From positions 1 through 64,000 of the forward strand of contig NZ_JPWA01000015.1 of assembly GCF_003326475.1 (NCBI RefSeq): a stretch of 64,000 nt of DNA. The letters are read 5' to 3'. The translations under genes and the position numbers were made by a program. The first letter of the stretch is position 1, and every line of letters starts with the position of its first letter. The notes below the pieces were generated by a model. It ran no database searches, was not told where the DNA came from, and saw nothing but the letters and a program-made list of their open reading frames with translations. Origin of the DNA: Thalassospira xianhensis MCCC 1A02616. Its GTDB lineage: Bacteria > Pseudomonadota > Alphaproteobacteria > Rhodospirillales > Thalassospiraceae. This document shows positions 44,843-53,189 of this stretch, in pieces.

Positions 44843-45648
44843 ATGTTCCTCCGGATCCGGCCGCTTATGGCTTCGCTGATCAGGATGACGCCGATAATGC
44901 AAAGCGTGATCGCAAGCGCGAAGTCATAGTCATAGCGCCGAAACGCATTCATCAGGGTCGATCCGATCCCGCCCGCGCCCACAATGCCGACCACGGCAGA
45001 TGCACGCAGATTGCTGTCAAGCTGATAGATCGAAAGACCGATCTGACGGGGCATGATTTGCGGGATCACGGCATACAGCATGGTGATAAATGTCCCGCCA
45101 CCGGCCGCCCGGATGGCTTCAACCTGGCCCCAGTCGATTTCCTCGATCCGCTCGGCCAGCATTTTGGCAACGAAACCGATGGAATAGATCGTCAGGGTCA
45201 GAATCCCCGCCAGCGGACCAAAACCAACCGCCTTGACGAACAGGATGGCAACGATCACCGGATGGAAACTGCGCGCGATAATGATGGTGGCACGCCCGAT
45301 GTTATAAAGCCATTTGGGCGCAATATTGGATGCGGCGGCAAAGGCAATCGGCACGCTGAGCATCACACCGGCAAGGGTTGCAACGATGGCGATCTTGATG
45401 CTTTCAAGAAAGCCCTGCAACACCAGTTCACCCCGGATCATGTCAGGCGGGAAGGCGCCCTTGAAAATACGGATGGCGCGCGGAATGCCTTCCTGAATAC
45501 GTTCCCAGTTAAACGGCAGGCTGGTGACCGCCCACACGACATAGGCCAATACGCCAAGGATGATCGCCCAGCGTATCGCCGGATTGGCGATAAAGGGCGG
45601 TTTTTTCCAAGTGCGATGGCCCGTTGTTTTTTCAACGGAGCTGGTCAT
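44836..45648 (-). CDS. phnE: Phosphonate-type ABC permease PhnE (first copy)
   Basis: Permease of 270 residues. The cytoplasmic loop reads VEAIRAAGGGTFITMLYAVIPQIMPRQIG and is followed by RASAVVGIVGAGGIGSTLMNAF. An N-terminal helix around IRWAIILGVLAYVVWAV and five more hydrophobic helices are visible. It pairs with the downstream phnE. The ATG at 45648 overlaps the phnC stop (ATGA). It differs enough from the other copy to suggest old divergence rather than recent duplication. Confidence 0.9.
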   Translation of the reverse strand: MTSSVEKTTGHRTWKKPPFIANPAIRWAIILGVLAYVVWAVTSLPFNWERIQEGIPRAIRIFKGAFPPDMIRGELVLQGFLESIKIAIVATLAGVMLSVPIAFAAASNIAPKWLYNIGRATIIIARSFHPVIVAILFVKAVGFGPLAGILTLTIYSIGFVAKMLAERIEEIDWGQVEAIRAAGGGTFITMLYAVIPQIMPRQIGLSIYQLDSNLRASAVVGIVGAGGIGSTLMNAFRRYDYDFALAITLCIIGVILISEAISGRIRRNIW

Positions 45649-46442
45649 TGCGATACAACCTCGCGCAGGGATTCCGGATCGCCGGTTTCGCCACGTTCTT
45701 CTGCCGGAACCCCGGCATAGATTTCATCCATGGCATCCTGGGTAAGATCGGTCGGCACACTGTCAAAGATGATGCGACCAAACCGCATGCCGACGATGCG
45801 CTGGGTATATTCCTTGGCCTCGGTGACATTGTGGATATTGATCAGAACCGGCAGGTGCAGCTCGGATGCAAGCGCACGCAGCAATTCCATGATCTGTCGT
45901 GATGTTTTGGGGTCAAGCGACGCCGTGGGCTCATCGGCCAGCAGGATTTCGGGTTCCTGCATCAGGGCGCGAACGACGCCGACACGCTGGCGTTCGCCAC
46001 CCGATAATTCATCGGCGCGTTTGTTGGCATAATGGGCAATACCGACACGTTCCATCAATTGGAAGGCACGATCAATGTCGCTTTGGGGGAAATTGCGGGT
46101 CATGGCGCGCCAGGTTGGAACATATCCCAACCGTCCCGACAGAACATTTTCCATCACCGTCAAACGGTTGATCAGGTTGAAACCCTGAAAAATCATGCCG
46201 ATACGGCGACGTGCCAAACGCAACTCGCCGCCGGACAAAGTCGTCAGTTCGGTGCCGTTAAGGTCAATTGAGCCCGATGTCGGTTCGACCAGACGGTTAA
46301 TACAGCGCAAAAGCGTGCTTTTACCAGCACCCGATGCCCCAATGATGGCAACGACGCTTTCGCCGGGAACCTCAAGGTTCAGGTCCTTGAGAACGGCCTC
46401 ATCCTTGCCATAGCGTTTGACCAGATCTTTGATACGCAGCAT
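45645..46442 (-). CDS. phnC: Phosphonate-type ABC ATPase PhnC
   Basis: ATPase of 265 residues. Walker A GASGAGKSTLLRCINRL, a PhnC-type insertion RRIGMIFQGFNLINRLTVMENVL with YVPTWRAM, signature LSGGERQRVGVVRAL, Walker B ILLADEPTASLD. These are typical of PhnC and of the phosphite/phosphonate group. ATG 46442 is preferred over an adjacent upstream GTG. It lies after phnD, across a 69-bp gap containing a strong stem-loop. Confidence 0.93.
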   Translation of the reverse strand: MLRIKDLVKRYGKDEAVLKDLNLEVPGESVVAIIGASGAGKSTLLRCINRLVEPTSGSIDLNGTELTTLSGGELRLARRRIGMIFQGFNLINRLTVMENVLSGRLGYVPTWRAMTRNFPQSDIDRAFQLMERVGIAHYANKRADELSGGERQRVGVVRALMQEPEILLADEPTASLDPKTSRQIMELLRALASELHLPVLINIHNVTEAKEYTQRIVGMRFGRIIFDSVPTDLTQDAMDEIYAGVPAEERGETGDPESLREVVSQ

Positions 46443-46463
46443 CACGATACCTTGAAAAAAGAC

Positions 46464-46490
46464 TACCGGGATCGAAAATCGATCCCGGCA
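46464..46490 (-). other. Intercistronic stem-loop between phnD and phnC
   Basis: Stem CCGGGATCG / CGATCCCGG with a five-base loop and no full T-run. Such hairpins after a binding-protein gene usually protect its mRNA end or partly terminate, giving more binding protein than transporter. Confidence 0.65.
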
Positions 46491-46511
46491 GAAGCAGTTT
46501 GAAAAAAGGGA

Positions 46512-47513
46512 TTACTTCAGGTTGTCCGGGGTGTATTTCACACCGTTGGCAGCCTGGATTTCACGAATGACGTCCCAGTCTTTCTGATAGGTGACCGGTA
46601 CGAATTTGGTGACACCCTTGAATTCTTCGCCAAGTGCCGTGCCCTTCATGTCGAAGGTAAAGAAGGCTTCCTTGATCTTTTCGATCAGTTCGGGCTTCAG
46701 GTTATAGGCATAGTTGAACGAAGTGGTCGGGAACGGCTTGCTTTCATAAAGGATTTTGACGTCAGCCGGATCGTACAGATCGCGCTGGGCCATACGTTCA
46801 ACCACTTCGGATGCGACCGGGGCTGCGTCATAGTCACCGGCAACAACGCCCAGCATCGACTGGTCGTGCGATCCGGAATAGACGACTTCGTAATCCTGTT
46901 CCGGGACGATGCCCTGACCGGGCAGAAGGGCGCGCGGTGCAAGGTTGCCCGAGTTCGAGGTCGGGGACGTATGGGCGACACGTTTGCCTTTAAGATCGGC
47001 AAGCGAATTGATGCCGCTGTCAACGCGGGTATAAAGCTGCAAGGTGTAACCAAAACGGCCATCATCCGCACCCATCAGGGCAAACGGAACCGCACCGGCA
47101 AGGTTAACTGCAAACGGGGTCGGCCCGGTCGAGAAACCGGCAACATGCAGACGACCGCTGCGCATGGCTTCGACTTCGGCGGAATTCGACTGAACCGCAA
47201 AGAAATGAACGTCCTTGCCGGTCACTTTTTCAAGATGTTCAAGGAACGGCTCCCAGATATCGGCATAAACCGCCGGGTCTTCGACCGGGGTATAGGCAAA
47301 CACGAGGGTGTCCGGGTCAACCTGCTGATCGGCGGGCGGTGCATCGGCAACCAGATCGCCATCCATATCACAATACATCTGATCAAGATCGCCACGTGCG
47401 ATGCAATCATCGGCCTGTGCAAATGCCGGGCTGCTGCCAAAGCTCATCATTCCGATGGCGGCAAGCAGTGTGGAAACTTTCAAAATGTCCATTTTTTTCG
47501 CATGTGAAAACAT
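46512..47513 (-). CDS. phnD: Phosphonate-type ABC substrate-binding protein PhnD
   Basis: Periplasmic binding protein of 333 residues. Signal peptide ends SSPAFA, before QADDC. The PhnD fold shows in FAYTPVEDPAVYADIWEPFLEHLE, GRLHVAGFSTGPTPFAVNLAG and KGKRVAHTSPTSNSGNLAPRALL. The family binds phosphonates, phosphite, and in some lineages other phosphate compounds. It is the first gene of phnD-phnC-phnE-phnE-glpD, facing the DeoR gene. GAAAGG nine bases upstream supports the ATG at 47513. The substrate is unknown; the terminal glpD suggests a glycerol phosphate compound. Confidence 0.9.
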   Translation of the reverse strand: MFSHAKKMDILKVSTLLAAIGMMSFGSSPAFAQADDCIARGDLDQMYCDMDGDLVADAPPADQQVDPDTLVFAYTPVEDPAVYADIWEPFLEHLEKVTGKDVHFFAVQSNSAEVEAMRSGRLHVAGFSTGPTPFAVNLAGAVPFALMGADDGRFGYTLQLYTRVDSGINSLADLKGKRVAHTSPTSNSGNLAPRALLPGQGIVPEQDYEVVYSGSHDQSMLGVVAGDYDAAPVASEVVERMAQRDLYDPADVKILYESKPFPTTSFNYAYNLKPELIEKIKEAFFTFDMKGTALGEEFKGVTKFVPVTYQKDWDVIREIQAANGVKYTPDNLK

Positions 47514-47584
47514 GTGACAGAACCTTTCTTCCCTGTAAACGCGGGCTTCATGCCGGTTTTAAATGTGGTTTTGTTGTTTTTGTT

Positions 47585-47655
47585 GTTGCTTTTATCAACA
47601 TTATAAAGTGGTAAAAAGTTTGAAAAGCAACATAAAACTGTAACAATCAGTTACA
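47585..47655. promoter_or_regulatory. Candidate DeoR-regulator operator region
   Basis: Two sets of inverted repeats in the 206-bp gap between divergent phnD and the DeoR gene: GTTGCTTTT (47585-47593) with AAAAGCAAC (47623-47631), and TGTAAC (47639-47644) with GTTACA (47650-47655). AT-rich promoter-like sequence surrounds them. Confidence 0.45.
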
Positions 47656-47719
47656 AAAATAACTGCTAACCTTATCCGAAAGTGGTGCGGGCTAGGCGGT
47701 TCAGGGGGAGAGAGGCTCT

Positions 47720-48532
47720 TTGCGTATCGGAAAAAAAGAACGACAGCAGCGTATCCTTCAGGAACTGCAAATTCATCCGCATGTGAGAGTTGCCACATTG
47801 GCGGAACGATTCGATGTGGCAACTGAAACAATTCGCCGCGATCTGGACGCGCTAAGTGACGATGGCTTGATCAAGCGCGAATTCGGCGGCGCATCCGCAC
47901 AGCCAATGGGCCATCAACCTGATCTGGCCCAGCGCCAGATGACCGCGGTCGCCGGGTTCGAACGGATCGGCATCATGGCGGGCAACATGATCCGGCCGGG
48001 CGATGTGATCATGATCGATGCCGGTTCCACCGTCAGCCAGCTTGCCCCCTACATGGCCCAGAATCCCGGCGCATTGCGGCGCACCGTTCTGACCAATTGC
48101 TATGCGGTGGTGCATGGCATGGGCGAACAGGCCGTCATTGACGATGTCATCATGTGTCCGGGGCAGTTTGATCCTCGTGAAAATGCGGTCTACGGCAATG
48201 ACACAATCGAATTCCTGCGCCGTTTTCACGCCAACAAGGCCTTTATCGGGGCATCGGGCGTTGCCTGGCAGGGGTTCAGTGACGTTAACCGTCGCGCGGT
48301 CGCGGTCAAACGCGCCATGATGGAACGGTCCGATGAAACGTGGCTGATGGTGGATCACACCAAGTTCGATCAGCGTTACCTTGAAAATATCGCACCGCTT
48401 GAAGCCCTGACCGGGGTGATCACGGATCGCTTGCCACCTGAAAAACTGTTGTCACATCTTGACCGTATGGGCGTTCAGATTGTCGCATGGCAGGACAACG
48501 CCTCGTCAGATCAGGGTGCCATCGCCAGCTGA
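47720..48532 (+). CDS. DeoR/GlpR family transcriptional regulator
   Basis: Regulator of 270 residues with an N-terminal DeoR helix-turn-helix (about 5-60, RQQRILQELQIHPHVRVATLAERFDVATETIRRDL region) and a C-terminal sugar-phosphate sensor domain containing DAGSTVSQLAPYM, TNCYAVVHG and DHTKFDQR. GlpR relatives sense glycerol 3-phosphate. A GGGGAGAGAGG site sits right ahead of a TTG at 47720; no suitable ATG is available, so TTG is the start. Divergent from phnD-C-E-E-glpD, which it probably controls. Confidence 0.87.
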   Translation: MRIGKKERQQRILQELQIHPHVRVATLAERFDVATETIRRDLDALSDDGLIKREFGGASAQPMGHQPDLAQRQMTAVAGFERIGIMAGNMIRPGDVIMIDAGSTVSQLAPYMAQNPGALRRTVLTNCYAVVHGMGEQAVIDDVIMCPGQFDPRENAVYGNDTIEFLRRFHANKAFIGASGVAWQGFSDVNRRAVAVKRAMMERSDETWLMVDHTKFDQRYLENIAPLEALTGVITDRLPPEKLLSHLDRMGVQIVAWQDNASSDQGAIAS

Positions 48533-48683
48533 TATTTTATCGCTGATGATAAAACTGCATTTTTTCAACACAGTGACTTTGCGCGAACGATCATTTGCGC
48601 CCATATTCGGGAACGGCAAAAGATAGTTGCCAGCCGGGTTCCCGCCCCGGTCAGTATGTTTTCTGACACGGAGGATTTCTATC

Positions 48684-50075
48684 GTGACCAATCCAGTGAC
48701 CACCCGCACCGAACAGGACACCATGGGCAGCATCGACGTGCCTGCGGACCGGTATTGGGGGGCGCAAACCCAGCGATCCAAACAGAATTTCCGCATCGGG
48801 GGCGAACGCATGCCCGATGCGCTGATCCGGGCATTCGGGATCCAGAAACTTGCCGCCGCGCGCGCCAATGCAGCCCTTGGCAATCTGGATGCAGACCTTG
48901 CGAAGGCAATCGAGGCAGCCGCGCGCGAAGTCGCCGATGGCAAGCTTCTTGATCACTTCCCGCTTGTCGTCTGGCAGACCGGCAGTGGCACCCAGACCAA
49001 CATGAATGCCAACGAGGTCATCGCCAACCGTGCCTGTGAAATCCTTGGCAAGCCGATGGGCAAACGTGACCCGGTTCACCCCAACGATCATGTCAATCGC
49101 GGCCAGTCGTCCAACGACAGCTTCCCGGCCGCCATGCATATCGCCGCCGTGGTCGAGATCGAAGAAAACCTGAAACCGGCCCTTGCCCATTTGCGAAGTG
49201 CCCTTGATGCCAAGGTCAAAGCCTTTGCAGATATCGTCAAAATTGGCCGCACCCACATGCAGGATGCAGTACCCCTGACACTGGGGCAGGAATTTTCGGG
49301 CTATGCCGCCCAGATCGCCCTTGGCCTTGATCGTATTGATGATGCGCTGGTTCGGCTTCGCAAACTGGCGCAGGGTGGCACGGCGCTTGGCACCGGCCTG
49401 AATGCCCCAAAGGGCTTTGACGTCGAATTTGCCAAACAGGTTTCGACAATCACCGGGCTTAAATTCGAAACGGCGGCCAACAAGTTCGAAGCCCTTGCCG
49501 CCCACGATGCCTGTGTTGAAATGTCGGGTGTGCTGAACGTTCTGGCGACGTCGCTGATGAAGATCGGCAACGATATCCGCCTGCTGGGTTCCGGTCCGCG
49601 TTGCGGGCTTGGTGAACTGGTCCTGCCCGCGAACGAGCCGGGATCATCGATCATGCCGGGCAAGGTCAACCCGACCCAGGCCGAAGCCCTCACCATGGTC
49701 TGCGCGCAGGTTATCGGCAACCATGTTGCGGTAACGGTTGGTGGGTCAAACGGTCATCTGGATCTGAACGTGTTCAAGCCGGTGATCATTTATAACCTGC
49801 TGCAATCGATCCGCCTGATCGCCGATGCCTCGGTCAGCTTTGCCGATAACTGCGTTGTCGGCCTTGAAGCCGATCAGGAAAAAATCGATCACTATGTCGA
49901 ACAAAGCCTGATGCTGGTGACCGCCCTTGCACCCCATATCGGCTATGACAACGCCGCCGCCGTCGCCAAAAAGGCGCACAAGGATCGCAGCAGCCTTAAG
50001 GAAGCAACCATTGCGCTCGGCTTCCTTGACGGGGCGAAGTTCGATGAACTGGTCCGGGCACGGGATATGATCTGA
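48684..50075 (+). CDS. fumC: Fumarate hydratase, class II
   Basis: TCA-cycle enzyme converting fumarate to malate; 463 residues, the family norm. Visible motifs: [34 protein letters not shown], the SSND substrate loop and the signature [13 protein letters not shown] (about residues 319-331). Iron-free, oxygen-stable class. The start is GTG at 48684 with GGAGG nine bases upstream; there is no need for the longer frame. A terminator follows. Confidence 0.96.
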   Translation: MTNPVTTRTEQDTMGSIDVPADRYWGAQTQRSKQNFRIGGERMPDALIRAFGIQKLAAARANAALGNLDADLAKAIEAAAREVADGKLLDHFPLVVWQTGSGTQTNMNANEVIANRACEILGKPMGKRDPVHPNDHVNRGQSSNDSFPAAMHIAAVVEIEENLKPALAHLRSALDAKVKAFADIVKIGRTHMQDAVPLTLGQEFSGYAAQIALGLDRIDDALVRLRKLAQGGTALGTGLNAPKGFDVEFAKQVSTITGLKFETAANKFEALAAHDACVEMSGVLNVLATSLMKIGNDIRLLGSGPRCGLGELVLPANEPGSSIMPGKVNPTQAEALTMVCAQVIGNHVAVTVGGSNGHLDLNVFKPVIIYNLLQSIRLIADASVSFADNCVVGLEADQEKIDHYVEQSLMLVTALAPHIGYDNAAAVAKKAHKDRSSLKEATIALGFLDGAKFDELVRARDMI

Positions 50076-50089
50076 TTTGATGGGATGAC

Positions 50090-50118
50090 GCGGGCCGGTT
50101 TTGACCGGCCCGTTCTTT
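50090..50118 (+). terminator. Intrinsic terminator after fumC
   Basis: Stem CGGGCCGGT / ACCGGCCCG with a four-base TTTG loop and then TTCTTT. It lies between fumC and the convergent DUF2867 gene. Confidence 0.85.
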
Positions 50119-50124
50119 ATCCGC

Positions 50125-50709
50125 CTATCGGGATGCGAACGCGCCGTTTAGCATCGCGGGCACGATTGCCTTATGAAACGGCATGATGCTGCCAAGATAC
50201 ACCCGACCCAGCATATTGTGCCGCCGGATAAGGGTGCTGGACCGGATCACCGTCTGCCCGCACTGGAATTTTTCGACCTCTACCGTCAGACGAAAATCCA
50301 GATGTCTGTCATCCATGCCCAGCACGATGAAATCGTCCCCGCGCTCAATCACCGGGAAAAGGCCGATGACGTTGGCATCTGGCTCCGGCCCGGTTTTAAG
50401 CCCCAGCGGCCGGACCATCATGTTACGCAGTGCCAGCAGATAACCCATCCAGACCGGCCGGCCATCCATGATCTTTTGCGCGGCTTGTTCGGGTGTGATG
50501 TCGGGATCGTCAATCGTGATCGCAAAACTGTCTGCCCAATCGGCATCGACCATTGCTGGATGGGGCAGGGATATCGGAACAGCCATTGCGTACGGCAAAA
50601 ACGTATCCTTTCGATCAGCCTGGATCAGCTTTTTCGGCAGTGATCGTGCCCCAATTGTCATCCTGCGGCAATGATATATCTCATTGTCGCGGGGGGTAAA
50701 TTCGGGCAT
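50125..50709 (-). CDS. DUF2867 domain protein
   Basis: Function unknown. The 194-residue product (from ATG 50709) matches the DUF2867 pattern as I recall it: DWADSFAITI near residue 53, the EPDANVIGLFPVIERGDDFIVLGMDDRHLDFRL core and the C-terminal GRVYLGSIMPFHKAIVPAML. Such domains are often fused to the C-terminus of SDR-type proteins; here it stands alone. An ATG at 50721 would share bases with the start of the opposite gene. The product is probably cytoplasmic. Confidence 0.7.
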   Translation of the reverse strand: MPEFTPRDNEIYHCRRMTIGARSLPKKLIQADRKDTFLPYAMAVPISLPHPAMVDADWADSFAITIDDPDITPEQAAQKIMDGRPVWMGYLLALRNMMVRPLGLKTGPEPDANVIGLFPVIERGDDFIVLGMDDRHLDFRLTVEVEKFQCGQTVIRSSTLIRRHNMLGRVYLGSIMPFHKAIVPAMLNGAFASR

Positions 50710-50719
50710 ACCCAATTCC

Positions 50720-51193
50720 ATGCTTATTCGCACCAAACCGAAGCTGTCACATACGAATATCCGGGCCGCGGGCAAACTCCTGCGTGTCTGGCTGCTGGCG
50801 GTTGTCATCCTGATGACCGGGGTGACGCAATCGGGTTTCGTGACCGCACTTCTGGGTGGGGGCAGTGGCGGCGGGTTAACCGCCATTACCGGGGCAAATG
50901 CCGCACCCGGTGGCGATCTGATTTTCATCTGCACGGCGGATGGGGTGCGCGCAGTATCGTTTGGCGACGCCACACCCGATGCTGCATCCCAAAATTCCGG
51001 CGGGCATTCTGCAGGTCATGGTTTCTGTTCGCTCTGCGCGTCCCATCATGGGGCGATGGTAAATCTGGGCGTGCCGTTTGGTGCGCCGGTTTCAATCATC
51101 CATGATGCCGAATATGCGCAAGCCCGCCTGATTGCCACCACGATCACGTTGCCGCGTACGCGCTATTCCCGCGCACCACCGTATTCCATCTGA
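50720..51193 (+). CDS. Membrane/exported DUF2946-like protein, copper-linked
   Basis: Protein of 157 residues with a hydrophobic segment (about residues 20-45, VWLLAVVILMTGVTQSG) and a later Cys/His cluster GFCSLCASHHG. DUF2946 proteins share a small exported form with a CxxC and His near the end, and are often found by copper genes. The next gene is a PCu(A)C copper chaperone 76 bp downstream, so a copper role is plausible. The start overlaps the opposite-strand DUF2867 start region. Family assignment is tentative. Confidence 0.62.
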   Translation: MLIRTKPKLSHTNIRAAGKLLRVWLLAVVILMTGVTQSGFVTALLGGGSGGGLTAITGANAAPGGDLIFICTADGVRAVSFGDATPDAASQNSGGHSAGHGFCSLCASHHGAMVNLGVPFGAPVSIIHDAEYAQARLIATTITLPRTRYSRAPPYSI

Positions 51194-51269
51194 TTTCCCG
51201 ATACACCCGAAATCAAATCACCGGTGTGATGCAACCAATCCACACCGGATCAGGATGGAAACAAAGATC

Positions 51270-51776
51270 ATGAAAAAACTGTTTGCTGTTATTGCGACCC
51301 TGGCCGGTCTGTTTGCCGCGACCCAGGCGTTTGCCGCCGATATCGAAATCAAGGATGCCTGGGCCAAGGCATCGCTTGGCAAGGTGCCGAATGGCGCGGC
51401 CTTCCTGACGGTGGAAAATACCGGCATGGCGGATCGCATTGTCGGGGTGAAATCCGATCTGGCCGATAAAACCGAACTGCACACGCATATCATGGAAAAC
51501 AACGTCATGAAGATGCGCCCGGTCGAAGGCGGGATCGATGTGCCGATGCATGGTGAACTGATGTTCAAACCGGGCAGCTATCACGTCATGCTGATCGGCC
51601 TGCACAAGCCGCTGGTCGAAGGTGAAAAAATCGACGTAACGCTGACCTTTGAAAAGGCGGGCGACATACCGGTGACCATTGATGTGATGGGGTCAATGTC
51701 CAAAGGCCCGCACGGCGATGCCGGGATGGATCACGGCGACATGAAAATGGGCGATCAGGAACACAAGGGCCACTAA
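51270..51776 (+). CDS. PCu(A)C-type periplasmic copper chaperone
   Basis: Periplasmic copper(I)-binding protein of 168 residues, supplying copper to cytochrome oxidase or other sites. Sec signal FAVIATLAGLFAATQAFA, cut before AD. The Met/His site is of the PCu(A)C H-x-M...H-x-M type, in THIMENNVMKM and GSYHVMLIGL. An unusual His/Met-rich tail (GPHGDAGMDHGDMKMGDQEH) offers further copper ligands. ATG 51270 gives a normal signal peptide; ATG 51255 is an alternative. Likely co-transcribed with the DUF2946-like gene; a strong terminator follows. Confidence 0.88.
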   Translation: MKKLFAVIATLAGLFAATQAFAADIEIKDAWAKASLGKVPNGAAFLTVENTGMADRIVGVKSDLADKTELHTHIMENNVMKMRPVEGGIDVPMHGELMFKPGSYHVMLIGLHKPLVEGEKIDVTLTFEKAGDIPVTIDVMGSMSKGPHGDAGMDHGDMKMGDQEHKGH

Positions 51777-51805
51777 GTCCTCGTTTCGCATATGTCCAAA
51801 TTATA

Positions 51806-51838
51806 CGGGGGAACGGTTTGCACCGTTCCCCTTTTTTG
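51806..51838 (+). terminator. Intrinsic terminator after the copper chaperone gene
   Basis: Stem GGGGAACGG / CCGTTCCCC, six-base loop, followed by a run of TTTTTT. Strong classical form. Confidence 0.92.
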
Positions 51839-51883
51839 TCATGATGGTTGGCAATCATCCAATCCATGCAGGGAAGTGCCATC

Positions 51884-52387
51884 ATGCCCCATGATTTCAC
51901 CATCGAAAGCCTGATCGAAAAACTCGGCCTGCAACCTCATCCGGAAGGCGGCTTTTATGCGGAAACATTCCGCGCGCTGGAAACCTGCAATCCGGGCAAC
52001 CGGTATCTTGGCGTGCGATCAACGGGGACCGCGATCTATTACCTGCTGACCCCTGATACCTTCTCGGGCATGCATATCCTGACCAGTGACGAGATTTTCC
52101 ATCATTACCTTGGCGATCCGGTTGAACAGCTCCAACTTTATGCCGATGGCAGTCACCGGCGGGTTGAAATCGGCAATGACCTGCTGGCGGGGCAGAAACC
52201 GCAAATGATTGTGCCGAAAAATGTCTGGCAGGGCGCGCGCCTTAAACCCGGTGGCAAATTTTCCCTTCTGGGCTGTACGGTGGCGCCCGGTTTTGATTTC
52301 GCCGATTTTGCGATGGGCAAACGGGCCGACCTGTCGTCGAAATGGCCGGCTGCGGCAACCATGATTGCCGCCTTGACGCGCGACTGA
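51884..52387 (+). CDS. DUF985 cupin protein
   Basis: Single-domain cupin of 167 residues of the DUF985/Cupin_5 group: LGLQPHPEGGFYAETFR, STGTAIYYLLTPDTFSGMHIL, DEIFHHYLGDPVEQLQLYADG and the late GCTVAPGFDFADFAMGK. These are the usual conserved blocks, with probable metal-binding His and Glu. The biochemical role of the family is not settled. ATG 51884 has AGGGAAG eight bases ahead. It sits just after the strong copper-operon terminator, so it has its own promoter, possibly shared with the LysE gene downstream. Confidence 0.85.
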   Translation: MPHDFTIESLIEKLGLQPHPEGGFYAETFRALETCNPGNRYLGVRSTGTAIYYLLTPDTFSGMHILTSDEIFHHYLGDPVEQLQLYADGSHRRVEIGNDLLAGQKPQMIVPKNVWQGARLKPGGKFSLLGCTVAPGFDFADFAMGKRADLSSKWPAAATMIAALTRD

Positions 52388-52436
52388 ATTTCGGGCGCAA
52401 TCAGCCGGTCACCAATTTTTCACAGGACTTCCCGAA

Positions 52437-53084
52437 ATGCAGCTTGATACATGGTTGCTGTTTTCCGGCGCTGCCTTGGCGCTTTCGATGGCCCCCGGAC
52501 CGAATAATCTTCTCGCGATGTTCAATGGCGCGCGTCACGGCGTTGCGTCGGCCGCCATCGGCGGGGCGGGCCGACTGCTTGCTTTTGCCCTGATGATTGT
52601 GGTGACGGCCATGGGGCTTGGCGTGGTGCTTGCCGCCAGCGAAACCGCCTTCATGATCATCAAATGGGGTGGGGCGATCTATCTGGTTTATCTTGGCCTC
52701 AAAAGCTGGCGGACCAAGGTTGCCGAACCGGAGATTCCCGGTGATAGCGTCGGTTTTGTCGCCCATCCCGGTGCGATGTCATTGGCCCGGACGGAATTCC
52801 TGACCGCGATTGGCAATCCCAAGGCGATCCTGATCTTTACCGCCTTCTTCCCGCAATTCCTTGATCAGGCCGGTTCATACGGCCCGCAATTTGCGATCAT
52901 GGGCGTGACCTTCATCGCGATGGAGGCCTGTGTTCTTCTGGGATACGGGCTGGTCGGCGGGCAGGTAAAGGGACTGATCCGTTCCGCACGTCACATGCGC
53001 TGGCTTAACCGCATTAGCGGCAGCCTTCTGATCGCCGCAGGGGTGCTGCTGGCCTTAACGGACCGGACGCGTAGTACCGCCTGA
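52437..53084 (+). CDS. LysE family amino-acid exporter
   Basis: Inner-membrane exporter of 215 residues with about six hydrophobic helices. The N-terminal MAPGPNNLLAMFNGARHG motif and the GNPKAILIFTAFFPQF block are diagnostic of the LysE/RhtB superfamily, which exports amino acids or their derivatives. The substrate cannot be read. It starts 49 bp after the DUF985 gene, so co-transcription is possible. A GC-rich hairpin follows. Confidence 0.92.
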   Translation: MQLDTWLLFSGAALALSMAPGPNNLLAMFNGARHGVASAAIGGAGRLLAFALMIVVTAMGLGVVLAASETAFMIIKWGGAIYLVYLGLKSWRTKVAEPEIPGDSVGFVAHPGAMSLARTEFLTAIGNPKAILIFTAFFPQFLDQAGSYGPQFAIMGVTFIAMEACVLLGYGLVGGQVKGLIRSARHMRWLNRISGSLLIAAGVLLALTDRTRSTA

Positions 53085-53120
53085 TCGGAAATCTCGGAAA
53101 AGTTATCTTCCAAATGCTCA

Positions 53121-53150
53121 GGGGCGCGCTGGTTAAAGCGCGCCCCCTTG
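53121..53150. terminator. GC-rich hairpin after the LysE gene
   Basis: Stem GGGGCGCGCT / AGCGCGCCCC with a six-base loop. Only a weak T-run follows, so efficiency is uncertain. A second hairpin, TCGCCTG / CAGGCGA (53180-53197), overlaps the stop of the convergent dppF gene and may end that operon. Confidence 0.6.
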
Positions 53151-53189
53151 CTCCCTTGTCTACCCGGATATCCGGGCGATCGCCTGTTT

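Noticed and set aside
53163-53176. 14-bp palindrome CCCGGATATCCGGG downstream of dppF
   Set aside because: Short GC-rich palindrome next to two hairpins; no protein site is recognised and it may be part of the transcript-end structure.
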